Below are positions 35,036 through 44,252 of a DNA stretch of 64,000 nucleotides, in pieces (the stretch's first letter is position 1; each line of letters starts with the position of its first letter). The stretch is from assembly GCF_037911585.1 (NCBI RefSeq), contig NZ_JBAJNS010000001.1:4511501-4575500 (forward strand), in the 5' to 3' direction. Under the pieces are notes generated by a model. It had not been told where the DNA came from, ran no database searches, and was given only the letters and a program-made list of their open reading frames with translations. The DNA is from Streptomyces sp. GSL17-111. GTDB lineage: Bacteria > Actinomycetota > Actinomycetes > Streptomycetales > Streptomycetaceae. The position numbers and the translations under genes are program-made.

Positions 35036-35983
35036 TCACTCCGCCGGACGCCTGCCACGGACCACCAGCACGGCACCGGCCGCGGCGAGCAGCACGCCCG
35101 CGACGCCCGCCCCGATCGGGGCGGTGGTCCCGACCGTCCGCAGTTGCGAGCTGTCCGCCCGGGCCAGTTCCACCTGCTGCTCCTGGGTGTCCTCGGTGAA
35201 CGTCAGCCCCTCGCTGTGCAGCAGGGTGACGGCCGTCTCCGTCCCGCCCGGCGCCCGCAGCGTCACGTGGGGGCCGGTGGTCGCCCGGATGATGCGGCCG
35301 GTGGCCTCGTCGACGACCAGCTCGATGTTGTCGTTGGCATACCACTCCTCGGCCATCACCTGCGAGGTCTCCGGCATGCCCACCAGCCGTCCGGGCACCT
35401 GCCGGGAGCCCGTCCTGGTCGCCTCGACGGTGCCCGTGAACCGCATGCCCTCGTAGTCCTGGACCGTCACGCGGTCGACGTACTCCAGCACGACGGTGCC
35501 CCCGAGCGTGCCGTCCCACCAGCGGTAGTCCTTCTCCTGGACGTCGAAGGGGAACTTCAGGTAGGCGTCCCCGGCGAACTCCGTCGGGGCCTCGCCGCAG
35601 CAGTGGACCGGCTTGTTCGTCTTCCGGTCGGTGACCCACCGCTCGGTCGTCCACTGGAAGGACTTGCGCGGGTCGTCGAGCTCCAGCGTGCGCTCGGTGT
35701 CGATGGTCTGGGAGATGTCCCAGACGGCGACGTCGCCGCGTTCGCTCGCGGCGACGTTCCCGAGCACCCGGCGGGTGACGGTGAGCGGTTCGTCGGTCTT
35801 GCCCTCGACCGCCTGTTGGTCGAAGTAGTCGCCGGTGCCCTTGAAGACCGTGGTGGTGTCCACGTCGATGGGGGTGCGCTTGGCGCGCGGTTCCACGTAC
35901 CAGGCCAGCATCGGGGCCAGGACCAGCAGAAACACGCCGAGCCCCAGCAGGGTCAGCGACAGGGGTGAAGCGGAACGGCGCAT
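35036..35983 (-). CDS. DUF3068 (PorA-family) membrane-anchored protein
   Basis: This 315-residue protein has an N-terminal transmembrane helix ('SLTLLGLGVFLLVLAPML'), a large extracytoplasmic domain and a C-terminal helix ('GAGVAGVLLAAAGAVLVV') followed by a short basic tail. The layout and sequence ('MLAWYVEPRAKRTPIDVDT') match actinobacterial DUF3068 proteins, annotated as porin-PorA family although no pore function is shown. A 'CC' pair lies mid-domain ('HCCGEAP'). The start is ATG 35983 behind GGGAG. It is upstream of the glycan operon on the same strand but separated by a hairpin. Confidence 0.8.
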   Translation of the reverse strand: MRRSASPLSLTLLGLGVFLLVLAPMLAWYVEPRAKRTPIDVDTTTVFKGTGDYFDQQAVEGKTDEPLTVTRRVLGNVAASERGDVAVWDISQTIDTERTLELDDPRKSFQWTTERWVTDRKTNKPVHCCGEAPTEFAGDAYLKFPFDVQEKDYRWWDGTLGGTVVLEYVDRVTVQDYEGMRFTGTVEATRTGSRQVPGRLVGMPETSQVMAEEWYANDNIELVVDEATGRIIRATTGPHVTLRAPGGTETAVTLLHSEGLTFTEDTQEQQVELARADSSQLRTVGTTAPIGAGVAGVLLAAAGAVLVVRGRRPAE

Positions 35984-36183
35984 GACGGGTGCTCCCGGTG
36001 AGATGGGTGGTGCGCGTTCAACGTGCTGCGTGCGGTGCGACGTGCGTCGAGGTGTGCCACGTGCGCCACCGGAGCTGTGGGACGCGCAGCGCGCGGGGCC
36101 GGTGGCGCCCCGTGGCGTGAACGTGCCGGGGCAGCCTCCGGTCGTCCGGGCAAGCCCCTGGGCCGGTGACGGTAAGCGAACTC

Positions 36184-36212
36184 TTGACAGCACGTCAATG
36201 CCCTTCCAAACT
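36184..36212 (+). promoter_or_regulatory. Promoter TTGACA-17-CAAACT with overlapping dyad
   Basis: A perfect -35 TTGACA (36184-36189) is spaced 17 bases from CAAACT (36207-36212), about 70 bases before the small membrane-protein gene. The -35 is embedded in the inverted repeat TTGAC-AGCAC-GTCAA (36184-36198), which could be a repressor site. Confidence 0.5.
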
Positions 36213-36282
36213 CGTCAGTAGGAAACTGGTGTCGGGGGCGACAGCTGGTGCCGTGACGTGCCGAGAAGAGGTCCCCCGCGCC

Positions 36283-36615
36283 ATGCACAGACTCCTTGCA
36301 GCAGCCTTGACCTGCATCTTTGCCGCGCTGCTCGCCGTCGGCGCCGGTGTGGGCATCGTCGCCATGCTGAACGCCGACACCGAGCAGCCGAATGTGCCGC
36401 TGGTGCACTTCCCCGATCACGAGCCGGAGGCGACGAGCCCGCCGGCCGAGCCCGCGTCACCCTCCGAATCGACCGACCCGTCCGGTGAGCCCGCGGACGG
36501 GGCCGAGGCCGAGGGCGCTTCCGAGGGCGCCTCCGAGGACGAGGGCGGGGACGGGGACGAGAGCGCCGAGCCCACCGAGCAGCCGGACGGGCCGGCGGAG
36601 GACGGAACCTCGTGA
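36283..36615 (+). CDS. Small membrane protein with acidic tail
   Basis: This 110-residue protein is not assigned to a family with confidence. One N-terminal hydrophobic helix ('AAALTCIFAALLAVGAGVGIVAML') anchors or exports it. The remainder is a low-complexity Glu/Asp/Pro/Ser-rich tail after 'NADTEQPNVPLVHF'. Its stop overlaps the start of the PucR-type regulator (GTGA), implying co-expression. ATG 36283 fits the helix position; frames upstream of it are less plausible. A role in the cell envelope is only inferred. Confidence 0.65.
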   Translation: MHRLLAAALTCIFAALLAVGAGVGIVAMLNADTEQPNVPLVHFPDHEPEATSPPAEPASPSESTDPSGEPADGAEAEGASEGASEDEGGDGDESAEPTEQPDGPAEDGTS

Positions 36616-37826
36616 CGGCGACCGTGGAGTCCGCGTGGGGAGCGGTCCCCGAGACCCAGGTCCGCACGTTCACCGCGCGGGCCCGGGACGAGATCCCCGT
36701 GCTCGCCGCCGACATCCTGCGGGAGATCCGCCGCGCCCACCCGAGTCTGCCCGTCGTCGTCGACGAGACCTCGGGCGAGCCCATGTCGCTCATCGGCATC
36801 CGCCGGGCGCTCGAACACTTCGTGGAGCACCTGGCCACCGGTCTCGGCAGCCCGCACGTGCACCCCACCGTCTTCCAGGACTTCGGCCGGGGCGAGCTGC
36901 TCCAGGGCCGCAGCCTCGACTCACTCCAGGCGATCTACCGGCTCGGCGTGCGGCTCGCCTGGCGGCGGCTGGCGGAGATCGGCCAGCAGGCCGAGATCCC
37001 CGCCCCGGCGATGTACGAGCTGGCCGAGTCGGGCTTCCAGTACCTCGACGGCCTGGTCGCCGAATCCGTGCGCGGATACGCCGAGGCGGCGGCCCGGCAG
37101 GCGGGGGAGCGGCTGCGCCTGCAACGCCGCCTGCTCGACCTGCTGCTCGACGAGAGCGGGCACGGCGGGCGGCTCGAGTCGGTGCTGGCCGAACGGGCGG
37201 CCCGGATCGGCTGGCCGGTCCCGCAGACGGTGGCCGTCGCCGTGCTCGTCCCCCCGGCGCGGGAGGCGCTGCCGCCCGCCCTCGGCCCCGAGGTCCTGCT
37301 CGACATGGAACGCGAGCAGCCGCTCATGGTCGTGCCCGAGCCGGACGCGGCGGGCCGGGGCGAGCTGCTGCGCCGCGCGACGGCGGGCTGGTCGGGCGCC
37401 GTCGGCCCGCCGGTGGGCGTCGCGGAGGCGGCGAAGTCGTTGCGCTGGGCGCAGTCGGCGGTGTCGCTGATGGAACGCGGACTGCTGCCGTCGGGCGGGC
37501 TGCTGGACTGCACCGAGCACACCGAGGCCCTGGTGCTCCTCCCACCCGAGGAGCTCATCGACGACCTCGGCCGACGTCTGCTGGCCCCGCTGGAGGAGTG
37601 CGGCCCCACGCACGCCAGGCGGCTCGCGGAGACGATGCTCGCCTGGCTGGAGACGCGCGGCGGCGCGCCGGAGGTGGCGACCCGGCTGGGCGTCCACCCG
37701 CAGACCGTGCGCTACCGGCTGCGGCAGATCCGGGAGATGTGGGGCGAGGCGGTCGACGACCCCGACCGCCGCTTCGAGCTGGAGCTCGTGCTCCGCGCCC
37801 GCAGGCTGCGCGGCGACCTGGCCTGA
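36612..37826 (+). CDS. PucR-type transcriptional regulator (CdaR/FasR-like)
   Basis: The 404-residue protein has a GGDEF-like/CdaR middle domain and a C-terminal PucR helix-turn-helix with 'VATRLGVHPQTVRYRLRQIREM' (key residues N/Q-T-V-R-Y-R-L). This is the same architecture as the FasR-like gene at 46630, in which the equivalent motif is 'PNTVRYRLRRV'. The target genes are unknown; it is coupled to the small membrane protein upstream. The GTG start at 36612 gives the four-base overlap. Confidence 0.78.
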   Translation: MTATVESAWGAVPETQVRTFTARARDEIPVLAADILREIRRAHPSLPVVVDETSGEPMSLIGIRRALEHFVEHLATGLGSPHVHPTVFQDFGRGELLQGRSLDSLQAIYRLGVRLAWRRLAEIGQQAEIPAPAMYELAESGFQYLDGLVAESVRGYAEAAARQAGERLRLQRRLLDLLLDESGHGGRLESVLAERAARIGWPVPQTVAVAVLVPPAREALPPALGPEVLLDMEREQPLMVVPEPDAAGRGELLRRATAGWSGAVGPPVGVAEAAKSLRWAQSAVSLMERGLLPSGGLLDCTEHTEALVLLPPEELIDDLGRRLLAPLEECGPTHARRLAETMLAWLETRGGAPEVATRLGVHPQTVRYRLRQIREMWGEAVDDPDRRFELELVLRARRLRGDLA

Positions 37827-37880
37827 GCGCCGTCCGTCGCGTCCGGCGACCCCGCCGGGCGACCCCGCCGGGCGGGCGCG

Positions 37881-38339
37881 TCAGTCGGTGGCGTCCGGCG
37901 GCTCGCCGGTGCCGAGCATCCGGCGCAGCAGGTCCCGCAGCGTCCGGCGGTCCGCCGCGTCCAGGCGTCCCAGCGGCTCCCGGGCGAAGTCGCCGAGCGA
38001 CTCCCGCAGCGCCGCCGCCGTCCGCCGTCCCTCGGGCGTGACGGCGGCGAGCTTCACCCTGCGGTCCGTCTCGTCGGACCGTCGCTCGACCAGACCGCGC
38101 GCGGTCAGCCGGTCGACGATGCCCGTCACGTTCGACGGCTCGCACTTGAGCCGCTGGGCGAGGTGCCGCATGGGCATGGGGGAGTAGGCCAGCAGGGCGA
38201 GCACCCGCGCCTGCGCGCCGGTCAGGGAGTGCTGGGCGGCGGCCTTGTCGTACTCCTCGTAGTAGCGGCCCACGACGTCGCCGAGCAGCTCCAGCACGTC
38301 GAGCGTGAGCCGGTCGGCGGGGGTCTTGGCACGGGTCAT
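37881..38339 (-). CDS. MarR family transcriptional regulator
   Basis: This 152-residue winged-helix protein has 'MRHLAQRLKCEPSNVTGIVDRL' as the recognition region (key: C-E-P-S-N-V-T-G) and the wing 'RRSDETDRRVKLAAVT'. It is divergent from the oxidoreductase gene, and the 94-base gap contains a promoter with two dyads, so autoregulation and control of the reductase are expected. Unlike OhrR it has no N-terminal reactive cysteine; the single Cys is in the DNA-binding helix. The start is ATG 38339; another ATG lies four codons upstream. Confidence 0.88.
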   Translation of the reverse strand: MTRAKTPADRLTLDVLELLGDVVGRYYEEYDKAAAQHSLTGAQARVLALLAYSPMPMRHLAQRLKCEPSNVTGIVDRLTARGLVERRSDETDRRVKLAAVTPEGRRTAAALRESLGDFAREPLGRLDAADRRTLRDLLRRMLGTGEPPDATD

Positions 38340-38357
38340 GCCCACCAGCATAGCGAT

Positions 38358-38411
38358 TTACTTGACAACCTGAAATATCCAGGTGCAGTGTTGTTTCAGA
38401 TGCTGAAGTAA
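38358..38411 (+). promoter_or_regulatory. MarR-controlled promoter with nested dyads
   Basis: TTGACA (38362-38367) and CAGTGT (38386-38391) are spaced 18 bases apart. Between them lies the dyad ACCTG-N7-CAGGT (38368-38384). Downstream is TTCAG-N3-CTGAA (38395-38407), and the whole block is flanked by TTACTT/AAGTAA (38358-38363, 38406-38411). A repressor bound here would block RNA polymerase. Confidence 0.6.
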
Positions 38412-38433
38412 TTTCGTGCTTCAAGGAGCTGAG

Positions 38434-39450
38434 ATGAGCCTGCCCACGACCGGCCGCGCCTGGCACCTGACAGCCCGCCCGAACGGCTGGCCGACCCCGG
38501 AGGACTTCGCGCTGCGCGAGGAACCCGTCGCGGCCCCCGCGTCCGGGCAGATCCTCGTGCGCAACGCCGTGCTGTCCGTGGACCCGTACATGCGCGGCCG
38601 GATGAACGACGTCAAGTCCTACGTACCCCCCTTCCGGCTCGACCACCCGATGGAGGGCGGCGCCGTCGGCGTCGTCGTGGCCTCCGAGGCCGAGGGCTTC
38701 TCGGTCGGCGACCACGTCCTGCACTTCCTCGGCTGGCGCGAGTACGCGACGCTCGACGCCGCGCACGCCCAGAAGGTCTCCGCCGACCTGGCCCCGCTGA
38801 GCACCTACCTCGGCGTCATGGGCATGCCCGGCCTGACCGCCTACGCGGGCCTGCTCGACGTGGCGTCCTTCCAGGAGGGCGACGCCGTCTTCGTCTCCGG
38901 TGCCGCCGGAGCCGTCGGCAGCCAGGTCGGCCAGATCGCCCGGATCAAGGGCGCCTCCCGCGTCATCGGCAGCGCCGGCTCGCCCGAGAAGGTCAAGCTG
39001 CTCACCGAGGAGTACGGCTTCGACGCCGCCTTCAACTACAAGGACGGCCCGGTCGCCGAGCAGTTGCGCGCGGCGGCCCCGGAGGGCATCGACGTCTACT
39101 TCGACAACGTCGGCGGCGACCACCTGGAGGCCGCCATCGGCTCCCTCAAGGTCCACGGCCGCGCCACGCTGTGCGGCGCCATCGCCCAGTACAACGACAC
39201 CGAGGCGGCACCGGGCCCGCGCAACCTCGCCCTGGCCATCGGCAAGCGGCTGCGCCTCACGGGCATGCTCGTGAACGACCACCAGAAGCTGATGCCGCGC
39301 TTCACGGAGGAGACCGCCGGCTGGATCGCCTCCGGGGAGCTGAAGTACCACGAGACCGCGAGCGAGGGCATCGAGTCCGCCGTGGACGCGTTCCTCGGCA
39401 TGCTCCGCGGCCGCAACACCGGAAAGATGATCGTCCGCCTCGCCGACTGA
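38434..39450 (+). CDS. Zinc-independent MDR NADP-dependent oxidoreductase
   Basis: The 338-residue medium-chain reductase is of the leukotriene-B4 dehydrogenase/curcumin reductase type: 'LSVDPYMRGRM' near the N-terminus, 'GMPGLTAYAGLLDV' and the Rossmann loop 'VSGAAGAVGSQVGQIA', then 'YFDNVGGDHLEAAI'. It lacks the zinc-binding cysteines. Such enzymes reduce the double bond of enones and alkenals with NADPH and serve in detoxification. AAGGAG sits five bases before ATG 38434. Regulation by the divergent MarR protein, possibly induced by an electrophile, is a reasonable inference. Confidence 0.85.
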   Translation: MSLPTTGRAWHLTARPNGWPTPEDFALREEPVAAPASGQILVRNAVLSVDPYMRGRMNDVKSYVPPFRLDHPMEGGAVGVVVASEAEGFSVGDHVLHFLGWREYATLDAAHAQKVSADLAPLSTYLGVMGMPGLTAYAGLLDVASFQEGDAVFVSGAAGAVGSQVGQIARIKGASRVIGSAGSPEKVKLLTEEYGFDAAFNYKDGPVAEQLRAAAPEGIDVYFDNVGGDHLEAAIGSLKVHGRATLCGAIAQYNDTEAAPGPRNLALAIGKRLRLTGMLVNDHQKLMPRFTEETAGWIASGELKYHETASEGIESAVDAFLGMLRGRNTGKMIVRLAD

Positions 39451-39538
39451 CCCCCGCACGTCAGGCTCTAGACTCGTCCCGCCGGACGGGGCGTGGGCGC
39501 GAGCCCGTTCGGTGACTTCCCCACCTAGGAGGAACTGC

Positions 39539-39964
<426 letters not shown>

Positions 39965-39973
39965 CCGGCCCGG

Positions 39974-40016
39974 ACGGCGAAGGCCGCCACGGCACCGCCG
40001 TGGCGGCCTTCGCCGT
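39974..40016. terminator. Terminator of ohr (bidirectional)
   Basis: A perfect 19-bp stem (starting ACGGCGAAGG) with a five-base loop CACCG lies 10 bases after the ohr stop and between two convergent genes. Confidence 0.85.
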
Positions 40017-40070
40017 TCCCCGGCCGCCCCGCACTCCCTCCGCGCGGATCCGCCGGAGCCCGTCGGCCGC

Positions 40071-41093
40071 TCACGGCCGCAGCAGCACCGCTCCCGCTCC
40101 CGGCTGCCCGGCGCCGGACAGCGCCATCGCCGCGCCGAAGTCCGCCAGCGGGAACGCGTGGCTCACCAGCGGTTCGGCCCGCAGCCGGCCCAGCCGGAAG
40201 GCCCGCACCGCGTGCGTCCAGGCGGCGGGCGCGGCGCCGGGGACGGCCCGCACGGTCAGGGCGTGCGAGGCCAGCCGCGCCGGGTCCAGGCCGCGCGCCC
40301 CCGGTCCCGGACGACCGGCCAGCACCACCCGGCCGCCCGGCCGGGCGAGCAGAGACGCTCCGTGCGCGCTCTCCGGCTCACCGGCCGTCTCCACCACCAG
40401 GTCGCACCGCCCGTGCAGGACGGAGCTCTCCGCCGGGTCCACCGTCCGGTCCGCGCCGAGCCCGAGCGCCTGCTCCAGTCGGCGCACCCGCCGGTCCACG
40501 ACGACCAGTTCGCCGGGCGAGGAGGCGGCCAGCACCTGGACCGTGAGGAGCCCGAGGGTGCCCGCACCGTGCACCGCCACCCGCTCCCCGGGCACGGGCG
40601 CGCCGGCCAGGGCGGCCCCGGCGGCCACGGCCGCGCGTCCCAGCAGGGCGGCCGCCGGCCGGTCACCGCCGTCCGGCAGCGTGTGGAGGAGCTCGGCGGG
40701 CAGCACGAGCACGTCGGCGAAGGCGCCGGGGCCCGGGCGGCCGGGCGGCCGCGCGCACAGATGTGACGATCCTTCACGACAGCGTGCGCAGGTGAGACAT
40801 CCGCCGGGCTCGGTGCGGCCCGCGACCGCACGGCCGAGCAGCCGCTCCGTCACCCCCTCACCGACCGCCTCCACGGTCCCCGACCATTCGCGGCCGGGCG
40901 TGACGGGGTAGACGGTCGGGCAGCCGACGGTCCGCCCCTCGTACACGGCGCGGTCGGCCGGGCCGACGAGCGCGGCGGACACGGCGACCCGGACCTCGCC
41001 CGCCCCGGGTTCGGCGACGGGGCCGCTCACCAGCCGATGTGCCCGCGGCCCGTCGACGACGACGGCACGTGCGGTGCGGACGCTGGGGATCAC
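40071..41093 (-). CDS. Zinc-dependent alcohol dehydrogenase-like protein
   Basis: This 340-residue MDR protein has 'TPGREWSGTVEAVG' (conserved Glu region), a cysteine-rich lobe 'GCLTCARCREGSSHLC' that fits the structural zinc site, and the nucleotide loop 'VHGAGTLGLLTVQVL'. The catalytic zinc ligand region is less typical, so the substrate is open; threonine dehydrogenase-like or biliverdin-type subfamilies are possible. The start is GTG 41093, with a weak ribosome site. It converges on ohr. Confidence 0.8.
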   Translation of the reverse strand: MIPSVRTARAVVVDGPRAHRLVSGPVAEPGAGEVRVAVSAALVGPADRAVYEGRTVGCPTVYPVTPGREWSGTVEAVGEGVTERLLGRAVAGRTEPGGCLTCARCREGSSHLCARPPGRPGPGAFADVLVLPAELLHTLPDGGDRPAAALLGRAAVAAGAALAGAPVPGERVAVHGAGTLGLLTVQVLAASSPGELVVVDRRVRRLEQALGLGADRTVDPAESSVLHGRCDLVVETAGEPESAHGASLLARPGGRVVLAGRPGPGARGLDPARLASHALTVRAVPGAAPAAWTHAVRAFRLGRLRAEPLVSHAFPLADFGAAMALSGAGQPGAGAVLLRP

Positions 41094-41154
41094 GACCCCA
41101 TTGTGCGGGCGTGCCGCAGGGCCGAGCGGAGGCACCGTCAGCTTCCGGCCAGGC

Positions 41155-42075
41155 TCAGGGCTCCCGGGGCGCCGTCACCCGCTCGAAGGCGAGTTCCGCG
41201 AGCACGGCCTGGCCCTTCCTGCTCGGGTGGAACCAGTCCAGGCCGCTGACCTCGTCGGCCGTGAAGCGGTACGCGTGCACGGCACCGCCGTCGTAGCGGC
41301 AGCGCTCGGCGGCGTCGCACACCTCCTCCAGCACGGCGTTGTAGGCGTCGACCCGCTCGGAGACCCGCTCGCGGCGCTCGGTGGCCGCCGCGTCCACGGC
41401 GGCGGGGTCGCCGAGCATGGTCGGACAGATGCCCAGCTGCCAGATGCGGGTGGCCAGCGCGTTGTCCCGACCCTGCGACCACAGCCGCTCCAGGTCGGGC
41501 ACGCTGGCCACGTACACCTGTGTGTCCGGTGACCCACGTTCCAGTGTGCGCAGCGACCGTTCGAAGTCCGCCCGGAAGTCGTCGGTCGGTGTCATGGCGG
41601 ACACGTCGCGCGCGCAGGCGTCGTTCGCGCCGATGAGCACGGTGACCAGATCGGGCCGGTGGGCGGCGGCCCGGTCGGCCTGGCCGGGCAGGTCGGCCAT
41701 GTCGGAGCCGGCGACGGCGTAGTTCCACGTCGCGTCCGACGGGTCCGGCAGGAGCCGCTCGGCGAGGCTCTCGACCTCGGGGGAGGTGCCCGTCGACCAG
41801 GACGCCTCCGGGCAGTCCGCCAGCAGCGAGCAGGTGTCGAAGCCGATGGTGATGGAGTCCCCGAGGGCCGCGATGGACTCGGGACTGGTGTCCCAGTCGC
41901 CGGTGGGGGTGGGGGAGGGCCGCCCCTCGACGAAGGTCCTGCGGCTGTCGGTCTCCTCGGCCGGATCCGGCCCGGAGCTGCACGCCGCCCCGCCCAGCGC
42001 GAGCAGGAGTGCGGCCGTGAGCGCGGCGCCCTTGCGCCCGACCCTCCGGCTCCGGACCCGTTCGCCGACCGTCAT
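41155..42075 (-). CDS. Secreted SGNH/GDSL hydrolase
   Basis: The 306-residue exported esterase/lipase has an Arg-rich N-region, a hydrophobic core and a lipobox-like 'GGAAC' with Cys32, so it may be a lipoprotein. SGNH residues are visible: 'LGDSIT' (Ser74), the Asn of 'GANDAC' and the His of 'DWFHPS'. Four or more further cysteines ('FDTC', 'ADCPE', 'GICP', 'EVCD') suggest extracellular disulfides, as in Streptomyces SGNH lipases. It hydrolyses ester bonds of a lipid or glycan; the substrate is unknown. Confidence 0.85.
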   Translation of the reverse strand: MTVGERVRSRRVGRKGAALTAALLLALGGAACSSGPDPAEETDSRRTFVEGRPSPTPTGDWDTSPESIAALGDSITIGFDTCSLLADCPEASWSTGTSPEVESLAERLLPDPSDATWNYAVAGSDMADLPGQADRAAAHRPDLVTVLIGANDACARDVSAMTPTDDFRADFERSLRTLERGSPDTQVYVASVPDLERLWSQGRDNALATRIWQLGICPTMLGDPAAVDAAATERRERVSERVDAYNAVLEEVCDAAERCRYDGGAVHAYRFTADEVSGLDWFHPSRKGQAVLAELAFERVTAPREP

Positions 42076-42342
42076 GCGCTCGCCCTCGTTCCCCGACGCC
42101 GTCCATCCGCTTCCCTACCCGACGGTACGTGATGGCTGCCCCGTCCGGGACGCCCGCCGGGACGTGCGGCGGGAAGAACGGTTCCGATCACCGGTGGGAC
42201 ACTAACGGCACGTCATACGGCGTCCGATTTGCGGAGAATGACCGTCAATGGTGTTTACTGTTCGTAACTCAGCAACTGGTGGTCACGTTGCCCATGGGGA
42301 ACAATGGCAGGCGGCGGACTTCGAACCGCACGGGAGGTCCCG

Positions 42343-42837
42343 GTGACGACACGTGGCGTTCTTTATGTGCACTCCGCGCCGCGCGCGCTGTGTCCGCACG
42401 TCGAATGGGCGGTGGCCGGCGTACTCGGCACCCGGGTGAGCCTCGACTGGATCAATCAGCCCGCCGCGCCCGGTACCTGGCGTGCGGAGCTGTCCTGGCA
42501 GGGGGAGCCCGGCTTCGCCTCGAAGCTGGCCTCCGCCCTCAGAGGCTGGCACCTCCTGCGCTTCGAGGTGACGGCCGACCCCTCCGCCGGGGCGGAGGGC
42601 GAGCGCTACAGCTCCACACCCCAGCTCGGCATCTTCCACGCCGTCACCGGCATGCACGGGGACATCCTCATTCCCGAGGACCGGCTGCGGGCCGCCATGG
42701 AGCGGGCCGCACGGGGCGAGACGGACCTGGCGGCCGAGGTGTCCCGGCTGCTGGGCAAGCCGTGGGACGACGAGTTGGAGCCCTTCCGCTACGCGGGGGA
42801 GGGCGCCCCCGTCCGCTGGCTGCACCAGGTCGTCTGA
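42343..42837 (+). CDS. DUF3145 family protein
   Basis: This 164-residue actinobacterial conserved protein starts 'TTRGVLYVHSAPRALCPHVEWA', a near-invariant N-terminus of the family (key: L-Y-V-H-S-A-P). GTG 42343 is preceded by GGGAGG. The function is unknown. The gene is consistently found beside the FAS locus in actinomycetes, here converging on fabF, and a link with lipid metabolism is suspected only from context. Confidence 0.85.
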   Translation: MTTRGVLYVHSAPRALCPHVEWAVAGVLGTRVSLDWINQPAAPGTWRAELSWQGEPGFASKLASALRGWHLLRFEVTADPSAGAEGERYSSTPQLGIFHAVTGMHGDILIPEDRLRAAMERAARGETDLAAEVSRLLGKPWDDELEPFRYAGEGAPVRWLHQVV

Positions 42838-42856
42838 CCTCCGGCTCCCCACACGC

Positions 42857-42889
42857 CGAAGGGCCGCACCCCACGGGTGCGGCCCTTCG
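42857..42889. terminator. Bidirectional terminator between DUF3145 and fabF
   Basis: A perfect 15-bp stem (CGAAGGGCCGCACCC and its complement) with the loop CAC lies between the two convergent stops. It serves as the end of the fab operon. Confidence 0.85.
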
Positions 42890-42905
42890 TGCTGCTCCAC
42901 GGGTC

Positions 42906-44171
42906 TCAGACCGAGCGGAAACCCAGGACGACGTTGTGACCGCCGAAGCCGAACGAGTTGTTGACCGCCGCGATCGTGCCCTCCGGCAGCGCGCGGGCCG
43001 TACCCCGCACGATGTCGGCGTCGACCTCCGGGTCCAGCTCGTCGACGTTGATGGTGGGCGGAGCCGTGCGGTGGTAGAGCGCGAGCACGGTGGCGACCGA
43101 CTCGACACCGCCCGCGCCGCCCAGGAGGTGACCGGTCATCGACTTCGTGGCGGAGATCGCCACCTGGTCCAGCCGGTCGCCGAAGACCTTGCGCAGCGCC
43201 TTGATCTCGGCGACGTCACCCTGGGGGGTGGACGTGGCGTGCGCGTTGACGTGCACGCACTGTTCGGGCGCGAGGTCCGTCGCGTCCAGCAGGTTCTGCA
43301 GGGCGGCGGCGATGCCGCGCCCGGTCGGCTCCGGCTGCGCGATGTGGTGCGCGTCGGAGGACAGCCCCTGACCCACCGCCTCGCAGTACACCCGTGCGCC
43401 GCGGCGGGCCGCGTGCTCGGCCGACTCCAGCACCAGCAGGCCGGCGCCCTCGCCGAGGACGAAACCGTCCCGCGCGGTGTCGTAGGGCCGGGACGCCTGC
43501 TCGGGAGCGTCGTTGTTCTTCGACATCGCCATCATGTTGGCGAAGGCCGCCACCGGCAGGGCGTGGATGGCCGCCTCCGTGCCGCCGGCGACGACGACGT
43601 CGGCGCGGCCGGTACGGATCATCTCGATGCCGTAGCCGATGGCCTCGGCGCCCGAGGCGCACGCGCTCACCGGAGTGTGCACGCCCGCCTGGGCGTTGAC
43701 CTCCAGGCTCACGTTCGCCGACGGGCTGTTGGGCATGAGCATCGGTACGGTGTGCGGCGAGACGCGGCGGGCGCCCTTCTGCAGCAGCACGTCGTACTGG
43801 CTCAGCAGCGTCTGCACGCCGCCGATGCCGGACGCCACCACGACGCCGACGCGCGCCGGATCGATCGGGGTGCCCGGCTCGCCGGCCCCGCTCTCGAACC
43901 CGGCGTCGGCCCACGCCTCACGGGAGGCGACCAGCGCGAACTGCGCGGAGCGGTCCAGCTTGCGGGCCTGGGGGCGGGACAGAACCTCGGTCGGTTCCAC
44001 CGCCACCCGGGCCGCGATGCGGACGGACATGTCCGCCGCCCACTCCTCCTCGATGCGCGAGACGCCGGAGCGCCCCGTCGTCAGACCTTCCCAGGTCGAT
44101 GCGCTGTCGCCACCCAGCGGTGTGGTTGCGCCGATACCGGTGACGACCACGGTGCGATTGGTCGTGTTCAC
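42906..44171 (-). CDS. fabF: 3-oxoacyl-ACP synthase II (KAS II)
   Basis: The 421-residue ketosynthase has the catalytic triad regions: C171 in 'VSACASGAEA', His in 'HVNAHATSTPQGD' and His in 'KSMTGHLLGGAG'. It elongates acyl-ACP with malonyl-ACP in type II fatty-acid synthesis. It is the last gene of fabD-fabH-acpP-fabF, which is the standard Streptomyces order. GTG 44171 follows AGGAATTCC. Expression is expected to depend on FasR acting at the fabD promoter. Confidence 0.95.
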   Translation of the reverse strand: MNTTNRTVVVTGIGATTPLGGDSASTWEGLTTGRSGVSRIEEEWAADMSVRIAARVAVEPTEVLSRPQARKLDRSAQFALVASREAWADAGFESGAGEPGTPIDPARVGVVVASGIGGVQTLLSQYDVLLQKGARRVSPHTVPMLMPNSPSANVSLEVNAQAGVHTPVSACASGAEAIGYGIEMIRTGRADVVVAGGTEAAIHALPVAAFANMMAMSKNNDAPEQASRPYDTARDGFVLGEGAGLLVLESAEHAARRGARVYCEAVGQGLSSDAHHIAQPEPTGRGIAAALQNLLDATDLAPEQCVHVNAHATSTPQGDVAEIKALRKVFGDRLDQVAISATKSMTGHLLGGAGGVESVATVLALYHRTAPPTINVDELDPEVDADIVRGTARALPEGTIAAVNNSFGFGGHNVVLGFRSV

Positions 44172-44252
44172 GGAATTCCTGTCTCCACGGGTAGAGGGTT
44201 GTGACCCGCCACCCGGTACCCCGGGTGGCGACAAACGCATAACGAGCGGGCG

